NCBI GenBank assembly: GCA_041649955.1
Contig: JBAZMD010000002.1
Span: forward strand, 1 to 64,000
DNA: 64,000 nucleotides
Direction: 5' to 3'
DNA from: JAQUPP01 sp041649955
GTDB lineage: Bacteria; Patescibacteriota; Patescibacteriia; UBA2591; JAQUPP01
The notes beneath the pieces were generated by a model. That model was not told the origin of the DNA. It made no database searches and worked only from the letters and a program-made list of their open reading frames with translations. The translations under genes and the position numbers were made by a program. This document shows positions 24,063-30,886 of the stretch, piece after piece (within the stretch, counting starts at the first letter, position 1; every line of letters starts with the position of its first letter).

Positions 24063-24647
24063 ATGATTGATAAAAATGTATTAGCTTATGTCATTGGTAT
24101 AGCAATTGGCGATGGTAATTTATCAAATCCTAACGGCCGCGCCATAAGATTACGAGTAACCTGTGATACTAAATACAAAAATATCATTTCAGAAATTATA
24201 GCTTCTATAAAAATATTAGTTCCAAAAAATAAAGTTTCTATTGTCCACCGAGAAAAAAACTATATAGACATCAGTTGTTACTCAAATAAATGGGAAAAAT
24301 GGTTGGGATGGAAGGTTGGCTATGGTCCAAAAGTAAAACAAAATATCTCAATACCCACCTGGATTAAAAATAATAAAAAATATTCCATTAAATGTTTAAA
24401 GGGATTATTAGAAACAGATGGGTCGGTATATTTGGATAAAAATTATAAAATGGTAAATTTTACCACTGTTATTCCAAAACTTGCCAAAGATATAATAAAT
24501 ATTATTATAAAATTAAATTTTTATCCACATCTTTATACTATAAAAGATTCTCGCCCAAATAGAAAAACTAAATACATCATCAGGCTTTCTAAAAATGTAA
24601 CTGAATTTCTTAATCTAATTAAACCGTTGAAAGATATTAAAATTTAA
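24063..24647 (+). CDS. Standalone LAGLIDADG homing endonuclease-like protein
   Basis: 194 residues with two LAGLIDADG helices: 'LAYVIGIAIGDG' (7-18, catalytic D17) and 'LKGLLETDG' (112-120, D119). This is the monomeric two-motif form. It starts 19 bp after tRNA-Leu and lies between tRNA genes, with no intron or intein seen in the window, so it looks free-standing. It could cut a site elsewhere or act as an intron maturase. No strong ribosome site; probably expressed by read-through from the tRNA promoter. Confidence 0.88.
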   Translation: MIDKNVLAYVIGIAIGDGNLSNPNGRAIRLRVTCDTKYKNIISEIIASIKILVPKNKVSIVHREKNYIDISCYSNKWEKWLGWKVGYGPKVKQNISIPTWIKNNKKYSIKCLKGLLETDGSVYLDKNYKMVNFTTVIPKLAKDIINIIIKLNFYPHLYTIKDSRPNRKTKYIIRLSKNVTEFLNLIKPLKDIKI

Positions 24648-24655
24648 GGTATCAT
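24627..24655 (+). promoter_or_regulatory. Promoter of tRNA-fMet
   Basis: TTGAAA (24627-24632), 17-bp spacer, TATCAT (24650-24655); the -35 lies in the 3' end of the LAGLIDADG gene. Confidence 0.55.
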
Positions 24656-24668
24656 TATAGTTTAATGA

Positions 24669-24741
24669 CGCGGGGTAGAGCAGCTGGCAGCTCGCCAGGC
24701 CCATAACCTGGAGGTCGTTGGTTCGAATCCAACCCCCGCAA
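24669..24741 (+). tRNA. Initiator tRNA-fMet (anticodon CAT)
   Basis: The acceptor CGCGGGG/CCCCGCA has the C1-A72 mismatch that marks bacterial initiators, with anticodon CAT. T arm GTTGG-TTCGAAT-CCAAC. Two oddities: the anticodon loop reads CCCATAA, so position 33 is C instead of the near-universal U, and the third G-C pair of the stem is A29-U41. No encoded CCA. Confidence 0.93.
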
Positions 24742-24747
24742 TTAAAA

Positions 24748-24845
24748 GGTGGTGACGAATTTTATAAAATTATTGGCCGAGTAAGAACGCCAAAGCCCAT
24801 AATCCCGCTTGAGCGGGATCGGTTGGTCCAACCCCCGCAATTAAA
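24748..24845 (+). pseudogene. Degenerate copy of tRNA-fMet interrupted by a palindrome
   Basis: The last 18 bases, CCAACCCCCGCAATTAAA (24828-24845), repeat exactly the tRNA-fMet 3' end and flank (24729-24746). Upstream, 'ACGCCAAAGCCCATAA' matches the anticodon arm region with changes. An ATCCCGC-TTGA-GCGGGAT hairpin is inserted after the anticodon. It cannot form an acceptor stem, so it is not functional. Confidence 0.7.
24802..24819. repeat. Palindrome ATCCCGC-TTGA-GCGGGAT in the tRNA remnant
   Basis: A perfect 7-bp stem with a TTGA loop, absent from the intact tRNA-fMet, so it was gained after duplication. Confidence 0.8.
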
Positions 24846-24873
24846 TATTTTGAGCAGGTCTTAACAAAATGAT

Positions 24874-24945
24874 GGCAGGGTAGCTCAGCGGTAGAGCACA
24901 CGCTTCATAAGCGTGCCGTCGCGGGTTCGATCCCCGCCCCTGCTA
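24874..24945 (+). tRNA. tRNA-Met (anticodon CAT), elongator
   Basis: Acceptor GGCAGGG/CCCTGCT (G1-U72), anticodon stem CACGC/GCGTG with loop TTCATAA, T arm GCGGG-TTCGATC-CCCGC. The loop has the normal U33. Anticodon CAT could also be tRNA-Ile2 (lysidine-modified); overall sequence favours Met. No encoded CCA. Confidence 0.9.
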
Positions 24946-24959
24946 TTTATATCATATTT

Positions 24960-25421
24960 ATGACCTTAACCGTTCACACTGCTGTCGGTATCTTTATTGG
25001 CAAGTACGCGTCAAACCCGTTTCTTGCTTTTTTGTTCGGATTTTTATCACATTTTTTACTTGATGCAATTCCTCATGTTGATGAAGGAATTTTTATCCAA
25101 AAATATTTTTACTGTGCAGTATTCGCAGATATTTTTCTTTCGGCTATTTTTATTTTTTGTTTTTTTCGTTTTATCCGACCTGCTTATTCTTCAAAAATTT
25201 ACTGGGCGATTTTAGGATCCGCCCTGCCGGATATATTTACTTTTTTTTATTCTGAGTTACATTTTAAATTTTTAGGAGGATTTTATAACTTACATCAAAT
25301 TATCCATTGTCCGGAAAAAATAAACAATCCTGTCTTTTTAGCCGCTATTCAAATAATTTTTCTGGTTTGTTTAATTTTTATTCTGTTTAAAAAAAAGACG
25401 AGTCAAAAACTCGCTAAATAA
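24960..25421 (+). CDS. Membrane protein of the YdjM-like putative hydrolase type
   Basis: 153 residues with about four hydrophobic segments. 'TLTVHTAVGIFIGKY' and 'FLFGFLSHFLLDAIPHVDEG' place His and Asp residues at the membrane interface as in the YdjM/LexA-regulated metal-dependent hydrolase family. Function in that family is poorly known. It starts 15 bp after tRNA-Met. Confidence 0.65.
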   Translation: MTLTVHTAVGIFIGKYASNPFLAFLFGFLSHFLLDAIPHVDEGIFIQKYFYCAVFADIFLSAIFIFCFFRFIRPAYSSKIYWAILGSALPDIFTFFYSELHFKFLGGFYNLHQIIHCPEKINNPVFLAAIQIIFLVCLIFILFKKKTSQKLAK

Positions 25422-25452
25422 AAAAATATCCGCCAAAAGGCGGATATTTTTT
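25421..25452. terminator. Bidirectional terminator between the 24960 gene and porB
   Basis: AAAAAATATCCGCC and GGCGGATATTTTTT form a perfect 14-bp stem with an AAAA loop. Confidence 0.9.
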
Positions 25453-26357
25453 TACCTTGGACACTTCCCTGTCAATTCTTGCCACCGTTTATCAATTTCT
25501 TGTTGAATCTTAATTAAATTATTTTTATCTTTTTCGGAAAATAAATTTTTAAATCTTCCTTGAAATTTTAAAAATTCTTCAACCGGTAATTTTTCTCTCG
25601 GCTGATAATTTAATTTATAAACGCCGTTTTCTATTTCATAAAGCGGCCAAAAACAAGTTTCTGTGGCAAGCTGCGACATTTTCACGGTCAAATCGGAATT
25701 ATATTTCCAATTCGCCACGCAAGGACATAAAATATTCAAAAAAGTCGGGCCATTGGTACTAAGGGCCTTTTTTGCTTTTTGATGCAAATCAAACCAATTA
25801 TGAATTGCTGCCTGGGCCAAATAAGGAAGATTATGAGCCGCGGCGATTTTCATAATATCTTTTCTGGATTCTATTTTGCCGGCCGGAGTGGTTGAAGTTG
25901 AAGCACCAAGCGGTGTGGCTGAAGATCTTTGCCCGCCGGTATTGCTGTAGACCTGATTGTCATAACAAACATATAAAAAATTATCCCCTCTTTCCCAAGC
26001 TCCAGAAAGCGATTGAAGCCCGATATCATAAGTGGAACCGTCGCCGCCAAAAACAACAAATTTAACATTTTCCGGAATTTTCTTTTTTTCTTTTAAATGC
26101 TGATAAACCGCCAAAATTCCACTCATTGTCGCCGGCGCGTTTTCAAAAGCATTATGCATATAAGGCATATTCCAAGAAGTTTGAGGATAAAGAGTAGTGG
26201 TAACTTCCATGCATCCGGTAGCATTAACAACCACTAATGGATTATCAGTTGCTCTTAAAACAGAACGAACAATAATCGGAATGGCGCATCCGCGGCAAGT
26301 TCGATGACCAGGCGCAAAATGTTCCGGTTTTTTTAATAAATCTTTTAGAGTTTCCAT
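25452..26357 (-). CDS. porB: Pyruvate/2-oxoacid:ferredoxin oxidoreductase beta subunit
   Basis: 301 residues. The thiamine-PP site is complete: 'GDGSTYDIGLQSLSGAWERGDNFLYVCYDNQVYSNTGG' (105 onward). Cluster-ligand cysteines C21, C24, C49 and C211/C213 match the 4Fe-4S pattern of PorB. The enzyme oxidises pyruvate to acetyl-CoA with ferredoxin. The alpha, gamma and delta subunits are not adjacent: the upstream gene is a PAP2 phosphatase overlapping by 13 bp, so the rest must be encoded elsewhere. Confidence 0.93.
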   Translation of the reverse strand: METLKDLLKKPEHFAPGHRTCRGCAIPIIVRSVLRATDNPLVVVNATGCMEVTTTLYPQTSWNMPYMHNAFENAPATMSGILAVYQHLKEKKKIPENVKFVVFGGDGSTYDIGLQSLSGAWERGDNFLYVCYDNQVYSNTGGQRSSATPLGASTSTTPAGKIESRKDIMKIAAAHNLPYLAQAAIHNWFDLHQKAKKALSTNGPTFLNILCPCVANWKYNSDLTVKMSQLATETCFWPLYEIENGVYKLNYQPREKLPVEEFLKFQGRFKNLFSEKDKNNLIKIQQEIDKRWQELTGKCPR

Positions 26358-26881
26358 AATTTTTTAAAAATAGTTTGAGTGATAAATACGCTTAAAATTG
26401 CCGATATAATGCCCCCTAAAATATCGCTTGGCCAATGAACGCCGACGAAAATTCTGCTGATTCCCACCAATAGAGCTAAAATCAATAAAATTATGCCGAA
26501 TTTTTTCCAATCTTTAAATATGGTTAAGGCCATGATAAAACCGATAGTCGTGTGATATGAAGGAAAAGAATAATCTTTTGGGCTGGCTAAAAATTTAATC
26601 AACTGAAAAACTTCTCTATGGTCCACAAAAGGACGGAAACGATGATAAAATAAACCGATAAAATTATTTATCAAGAGCCCGCAAGCGATAGTTCCGACTA
26701 TTTTTAAAACCATTAAACTGATTTCTTTTCTTTTCGGCGACAAATAATAAACCAAGAGAATAATCAAAGGAATAAGAAAAATCAATCCGTCGGCGCAAAT
26801 AATGCCAAATTGATCCATGGCCATCCATTTGCCTGCCAAATGATTAATTTTTATCAGTAAAAAATAGTCCATATTAATCAA
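26345..26881 (-). CDS. PAP2-family phosphatase, BcrC-like undecaprenyl-PP phosphatase
   Basis: 178 residues, about six membrane helices. The three PAP2 motifs are 'YHRFRPF' (R83-P84; the usual upstream Lys is Gly76), 'SFPSYHTT' (S108, H110) and 'SRIFVGVHWPSD' (R143, H149, D153). It probably recycles undecaprenyl pyrophosphate for cell-wall and glycan synthesis. It overlaps porB by 13 bp, so the two are one transcript despite unrelated roles. Confidence 0.88.
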   Translation of the reverse strand: MINMDYFLLIKINHLAGKWMAMDQFGIICADGLIFLIPLIILLVYYLSPKRKEISLMVLKIVGTIACGLLINNFIGLFYHRFRPFVDHREVFQLIKFLASPKDYSFPSYHTTIGFIMALTIFKDWKKFGIILLILALLVGISRIFVGVHWPSDILGGIISAILSVFITQTIFKKLWKL

Positions 26882-26914
26882 AATTATTATATCAGATAAT
26901 TAATTTGCAAGCAA

Positions 26915-26948
26915 GCCCGCCTAAATTTTCACAAAAATTTAGGCGGGC
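26915..26948. repeat. Perfect 15-bp palindrome GCCCGCCTAAATTTT
   Basis: GCCCGCCTAAATTTT and its complement flank a CACA loop. The arm recurs at 14693 and 23763, and imperfectly at 2200. Confidence 0.85.
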
Positions 26949-26970
26949 AAGCTAACTATTAAAATAATTC

Positions 26971-26998
26971 AGGCTCTTGCTGTAGACAACAAGAGCCT
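26971..26998 (-). terminator. Terminator of the 27013 small gene
   Basis: AGGCTCTTG and CAAGAGCCT pair, with an extra TGT/ACA pair in the loop. Confidence 0.75.
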
Positions 26999-27012
26999 TT
27001 TAAAATCATCAC

Positions 27013-27186
27013 TTACTTACAATCGCAATAGTTTTTAAACCTACGACATTTTGGACGGCCTTTATAAAGGCCGTACTGACAGCCTCTTAATAGCCATTTG
27101 ATTGGTTTCTTATTCCAAGAAAAAATATTTTTCAACCACTCTATTTTTCCTTGCCGTCCTTTTAAGGATTTTGTTTTTTCTGACAT
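27013..27186 (-). CDS. Small basic Cys-containing protein, 57 residues
   Basis: ATG at 27186 follows AAAGGAGGTGG, and the frame runs 57 codons to TAA at 27013. The product is very basic ('MSEKTKSLKGRQGKIEW', 'KKPIKWLLRGCQYGLYKGRPKCRRFKNYCDCK') with four Cys in the last 23 residues, which could bind zinc or be disulphide-bonded. It has a TTGACA/TATTCT promoter and its own terminator, so it is very likely real. No family recognised. Confidence 0.75.
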   Translation of the reverse strand: MSEKTKSLKGRQGKIEWLKNIFSWNKKPIKWLLRGCQYGLYKGRPKCRRFKNYCDCK

Positions 27187-27210
27187 CCCACCTCCTTTTC
27201 AACTAATTTT

Positions 27211-27239
27211 AGAATAACAAAAATTTAAAAATTTGTCAA
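27211..27239 (-). promoter_or_regulatory. Promoter of the 27013 small gene
   Basis: TTGACA (27239-27234), 17-bp spacer, TATTCT (27216-27211). Confidence 0.7.
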
Positions 27240-27250
27240 TATTTTTTATT

Positions 27251-28399
27251 TTAGAAAAAATTTAAACCGCCGTTTGAAATTAATTTTTTACCGTTATTTT
27301 TCTTTTTCCAATCATCTTCGCTGGTAAACATTTCAACCGTCAAGCCATTTCTTGGAATAACAAAATCGTAGTGCGAAGTAGCCGTCTCAAATCCTTCCGT
27401 GCCTTCTTTGCCATGCTTAGAATCACCAAAAGCAAAATGCATCGTTCCCAGTCTCTTCTCCGCCTCAATCACTGAAACACCCGGAAAATTATAAGGTTTT
27501 TCAGGGTCAGAAACAGTGCTTCGAGCCTTACTGTTTGCTCCAAACGCAATTTCCGCCACTCTCAAAACATTCAACGGTTGACCGCTCTCTTTAGCTTCGT
27601 CGCGCATATCTTTTTCCAGATCAGATCTCAATTTTTTAGCTGACTTGCCACCTTCAATAGAAGTAATTATTCCATTTTTAACATTAACTCTGACAAACTC
27701 ATCAACGCCTTGATCCGTGGTAATAGTTGATTCTAAGACAGGTAAAACCAAAGTTCCGTTCATTGTTCTTTCATCGGGCGTGGTAAAAATTTCTCCACCC
27801 AAAAGGTTGCCCCATTGACCCGGCTTATCTAAAACCCCGCTGTCTTTAGACCATTGCCTCTCGTGAGATGAGCGCAAACCTACTTCTAAATCTGTCCCAT
27901 AATTCGAAGTAATATGAAAACCTTTAGCATCTTTCAAAACCGCCTCCATTTTATTAAGCCTATATTCTAAATCCTCTAAATTTTCATCTAGGGCTCCGTC
28001 TTTTTTAAAAGCATCAGATCCTAAATCAATAAGGCTTAAAAGGCGGTTGCCATATTCTACAATATCTTTATCACAAAGATCTTCAATGGCTGGATACATT
28101 TTTTTCGAAACATCAATAATAACTTTAAATTTTTTAAGCAGTTCCTGTATTTCTTCTCTTTTGGTTTGTTTATCTAATAAAATTTCTTGAGATTCAGAAC
28201 CTATTTTCTTGACAGCTTCTTCTAAAATTAAAGTTACTTCAGGATTAGTTTTTTTGTCTTTTAAAAATAAAATCTTTTCTTCCGGTTTTAATTTTAATAA
28301 ATTTTTTAAAGACTTCTCGGCAACTTCAATTTTTTCCAAAAATAAAATTTCTGCCTCTTTCTCTGTTTGATTTTCAGAAAATATTTTCTCTTTAAACAT
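27251..28399 (-). CDS. M29-like (thermophilic) aminopeptidase family protein
   Basis: 382 residues. The C-terminal half carries family landmarks: 'NLLGGEIFTTPDE', 'AEIAFGANSKA', 'LGTMHFAFGDSKHG' and 'TSHYDFVI', which hold the Glu/His/Asp metal ligands of M29 dizinc aminopeptidases. The N-terminal 100 residues are a charged helical region unlike classical M29. Probably a cytosolic peptidase. Own promoter upstream. Confidence 0.8.
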   Translation of the reverse strand: MFKEKIFSENQTEKEAEILFLEKIEVAEKSLKNLLKLKPEEKILFLKDKKTNPEVTLILEEAVKKIGSESQEILLDKQTKREEIQELLKKFKVIIDVSKKMYPAIEDLCDKDIVEYGNRLLSLIDLGSDAFKKDGALDENLEDLEYRLNKMEAVLKDAKGFHITSNYGTDLEVGLRSSHERQWSKDSGVLDKPGQWGNLLGGEIFTTPDERTMNGTLVLPVLESTITTDQGVDEFVRVNVKNGIITSIEGGKSAKKLRSDLEKDMRDEAKESGQPLNVLRVAEIAFGANSKARSTVSDPEKPYNFPGVSVIEAEKRLGTMHFAFGDSKHGKEGTEGFETATSHYDFVIPRNGLTVEMFTSEDDWKKKNNGKKLISNGGLNFF

Positions 28400-28429
28400 A
28401 TGTTCAAATTATTTTTATCTTATATTTAA

Positions 28430-28457
28430 AGATTAGCAGAAAAATTAAATTTGTCAA
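28430..28457 (-). promoter_or_regulatory. Promoter of the M29-like gene
   Basis: TTGACA (28457-28452), 16-bp spacer, TAATCT (28435-28430). Confidence 0.65.
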
Positions 28458-28496
28458 GTTAAATAAAATTTTTCATACTTATCCACATAAAAAATT

Positions 28497-28525
28497 TTGA
28501 CGGATGGTTAAAAAAGATTTACAAT
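28497..28525 (+). promoter_or_regulatory. Promoter of the PurD-like gene
   Basis: TTGACG (28497-28502), 17-bp spacer, TACAAT (28520-28525). The start would fall near 28532, leaving only about 4 nt before the ATG at 28536, i.e. an almost leaderless mRNA. Confidence 0.7.
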
Positions 28526-28535
28526 TAAAAATATT

Positions 28536-29879
28536 ATGACAGAAGAAATAAAAAAACAAAATAATGGATCCGAAACCAATGGAGGTCAAGAAAAGAAAAA
28601 ATTAAAATTTCTTTTTGTTTCATTGGAAAGTTTAAGCGGTGATTTGGCTTGGCAAATAAAAAAAGAAGGACATGAAGTCAAATGTTATATCAAAGCGAAA
28701 ACAGACGCAGACGCTTATGACGGGTTCGTGGAGAAAATTGATGATTGGAAAAAATACGTAGACTGGTGCGATGTTGTTATTTTTGACGATGTGGAATTCG
28801 GACCGGATGCGGAAAAATTGAGACAAGCCGGCAAACCTGTTATCGGCGGTTCTGTTTATACCGATCAATTGGAAATAGATCGCGAATTCGGACAAACGGA
28901 ATTAAAAAAATACGGAATTAACATTTTGCCTCATTATAATTTTTCAAATTATGACGAGGCGATTAATTTTATCAAAACCAATCCCGGTCTTTATGTTTTC
29001 AAGCCATCCGGCAATACTCCATCCGGCGGCAAGGGATTGTTATTTTTAGGACAAGAAGATGACGGCCGCGACATTTTGGCTCTGCTTGAAAAAAATAAAG
29101 AAGTTTGGCAGAAAAAAGCGCCCGTATTTCAACTTCAAAAATGCGTCTCCGGCGTAGAAATCGCCGTAGGAGCATTTTTTAACGGTCAAGAATTCATTAA
29201 ACCGGTTATTGTCAATTTTGAGCACAAGAGATTATTCCCGGGAGACCTTGGTCCTTTTACGGGAGAAATGGGTACGGCTGTATTTTGGGCTAAAACCAAT
29301 CCTATTTTTGAAGCAACTTTGGAAAAAATGAAACCCGCCTTGGCGCAATCCGGTTATCGCGGTTATATTGATTTAAATTGCATTGTTAACGGCCGAGGTA
29401 TTTATCCCCTTGAATTTACTTCTCGTTTTGGTTATCCGATTCTTCAAATTCAGCTCGAAGGAATCATCACTCCAACCGGTGAATGGCTGGAAAAACTGGC
29501 CAAAGGAGAAAATTTTGAATTAAAAACAAAAAAAGGTTTCCAGGTGGGAACAAGAATTATGCTTCCAACCTATTTTACCAGTGATAAATCAGTAATTGAA
29601 ACTTACAAAGATTTGCCGATACTTTTTAAAAAACCAGACAATTTGGACGGCATTCATATAGAAGACGTTAAAATGACAGAGGGCGCTTGGCGAGTTGCCG
29701 GTGATTCGGGATGCTTGTTGGTTGTTACCGGTTCGGGCACAACCATGGATGATGCCAGAGAACAAGTTTATTCAAGAATTAAAAATATTATGGTGCCCAA
29801 TATGTTCTATCGGGTTGATATCGGATCAAAGTGGTCCGAAGATTCGGACCGGTTGCAAACATGGGGATATTTGTATTAA
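28536..29879 (+). CDS. PurD-like ATP-grasp protein (phosphoribosylamine-glycine ligase family)
   Basis: 447 residues. The ATP-grasp core is recognisable: 'YVFKPSGNTPSGGKGLLFLG', 'VFQLQKCVSGVEIAVGAFFNG', 'LGPFTGEMGTAVFW', 'GYRGYIDLNCIVNGRGIYPLEFTSRFGYP'. This is the order seen in GARS (PurD). No other purine-pathway gene is nearby and CPR genomes usually lack the pathway, so a different amide- or peptide-forming ligation is possible. Confidence 0.8.
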   Translation: MTEEIKKQNNGSETNGGQEKKKLKFLFVSLESLSGDLAWQIKKEGHEVKCYIKAKTDADAYDGFVEKIDDWKKYVDWCDVVIFDDVEFGPDAEKLRQAGKPVIGGSVYTDQLEIDREFGQTELKKYGINILPHYNFSNYDEAINFIKTNPGLYVFKPSGNTPSGGKGLLFLGQEDDGRDILALLEKNKEVWQKKAPVFQLQKCVSGVEIAVGAFFNGQEFIKPVIVNFEHKRLFPGDLGPFTGEMGTAVFWAKTNPIFEATLEKMKPALAQSGYRGYIDLNCIVNGRGIYPLEFTSRFGYPILQIQLEGIITPTGEWLEKLAKGENFELKTKKGFQVGTRIMLPTYFTSDKSVIETYKDLPILFKKPDNLDGIHIEDVKMTEGAWRVAGDSGCLLVVTGSGTTMDDAREQVYSRIKNIMVPNMFYRVDIGSKWSEDSDRLQTWGYLY

Positions 29880-29883
29880 TTTT

Positions 29884-29906
29884 AAATTTCTAATTTTTAA
29901 TTTCTA
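29884..29906. repeat. 23-bp AT-rich repeat, copy 1
   Basis: AAATTTCTAATTTTTAATTT followed by CTA, identical to 48696-48718. Both lie just outside coding sequence. Confidence 0.6.
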
Positions 29907-29936
29907 AACAAATTCTAAAATTCAAAATTGAATATG

Positions 29937-29970
29937 AAAAAAGACCTTTAATTTTATATAGGTCTTTTTT
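29937..29970. terminator. Bidirectional terminator between the PurD-like and divIC-like genes
   Basis: AAAAAAGACCT and AGGTCTTTTTT pair across a 12-nt AT loop. Confidence 0.85.
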
Positions 29971-29987
29971 TATTTGGTAAAATTTTA

Positions 29988-30383
29988 CTATTTTTTGAAA
30001 AAATAGTAAAACCAATTTTTTAAATTTAATATTTTTTCATTTAAACTTTTACTGATTGATTTTGTTGCCTGGTCAGTTTGAGTATTTTGAGAAGTTATAA
30101 CCACTACTTGCTCTCCCGGTTTTTGCAAGCCCAATTTTTCGCGAGCGATTTTTTCTTGAAAATAATCAGTCTGCATTTTCTCTATTTTATCAATGGCTTC
30201 TTTATTCTCTTTTTCCAATAAAGAATTTTGATTTTCCAGTTTTGAAAGTTCTTTTTTTAATTTTATCTGCTGATTTATTTCTTGAATTGCCGTTATCAAG
30301 CTGAAAATTAAAACCAATATCAATAAATAGAACAAACTTTTGGAAGCGATTATTTTTTTAAAATTTGATTTCTTCTTTATCAT
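29988..30383 (-). CDS. DivIC/FtsL-like septum formation initiator
   Basis: 131 residues from the ATG at 30383. I prefer this to the frame's earlier ATG at 30419 because TATAAT lies at 30395-30390, between them. One membrane helix (about residues 16-36) is followed by a coiled coil and the signature 'EKIAREKLGLQKPGEQVVVI', then a tail. It should sit in the divisome with FtsB/FtsL/FtsQ equivalents. The predicted transcription start coincides with the start codon, implying a leaderless message. Confidence 0.85.
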   Translation of the reverse strand: MIKKKSNFKKIIASKSLFYLLILVLIFSLITAIQEINQQIKLKKELSKLENQNSLLEKENKEAIDKIEKMQTDYFQEKIAREKLGLQKPGEQVVVITSQNTQTDQATKSISKSLNEKILNLKNWFYYFFKK

Positions 30384-30389
30384 GTTTAT

Positions 30390-30419
30390 ATTATACCAAA
30401 AGGGGCTGGAAAAATCCAA
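30390..30419 (-). promoter_or_regulatory. Promoter of the divIC-like gene, leaderless
   Basis: TTGGAT (30419-30414), 18-bp spacer, TATAAT (30395-30390). The predicted +1 is at about 30383, the A of ATG. Confidence 0.65.
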
Positions 30420-30427
30420 CCCCTTTT
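30398..30427 (-). terminator. Terminator of the 30467 gene
   Basis: AAAAGGGG-C-TGGA and TCCA-A-CCCCTTTT form a strong stem; the divIC-like promoter -35 box overlaps it. Confidence 0.8.
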
Positions 30428-30466
30428 GCGCTACTTAATAGTAAATTTAAAAAAATATCCGTTAAC

Positions 30467-30775
30467 TTATTTTGGCTGTGTCATCGTATCTATAAATTTC
30501 CCATATGTATTATTCTCTGCGAATTTCTTTTTTAACGCTTTGAATTCCTCTAATTTTTCTTTGAAACCTGACTTATTTTGTAATTCGTCCATTTCTTGTA
30601 ATGTTTTATCCATTGATGCTTTGTCTGGTGCTGCAAAAACGGTTTTTAATGGTTCATTTAATTCATTATATCTAGCAATATCTGGATCGCCTTTAAGCTC
30701 TTCAAATCTCTGTTCTTCTGCTTCAGTCATTTCTGAAGCATCGGGGTTAAATCCCCCTTTCTCTGGATTACTCAT
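30467..30775 (-). CDS. Small acidic helical protein, unknown
   Basis: 102 residues, charged and helical ('SEMTEAEEQRFEELKGD', 'MDKTLQEMDELQNKSGFKEKLEEFKALKKKF'), no Cys or membrane segment. Own promoter (TTGACA/TATTCT) and terminator. Similar in style to the 95-residue protein at 21736. No family recognised. Confidence 0.65.
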   Translation of the reverse strand: MSNPEKGGFNPDASEMTEAEEQRFEELKGDPDIARYNELNEPLKTVFAAPDKASMDKTLQEMDELQNKSGFKEKLEEFKALKKKFAENNTYGKFIDTMTQPK

Positions 30776-30846
30776 AATATTTACCTCATTAAGATTGTTT
30801 TAAAACAATCTTTTAATTTATTAATTTATTATCGCAACCTATTATT

Positions 30847-30875
30847 AGAATAACACATTTTTAAAAGAATGTCAA
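30847..30875 (-). promoter_or_regulatory. Promoter of the 30467 gene
   Basis: TTGACA (30875-30870), 17-bp spacer, TATTCT (30852-30847). Confidence 0.7.
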
Positions 30876-30886
30876 ATTAAAAAAAA

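Noticed and set aside
24729..24845. Possible integration site: the tRNA-fMet 3' end is duplicated
   Set aside because: Only about 80 bp lie between the repeats, with no integrase or cargo; a degenerate tRNA copy explains it better.
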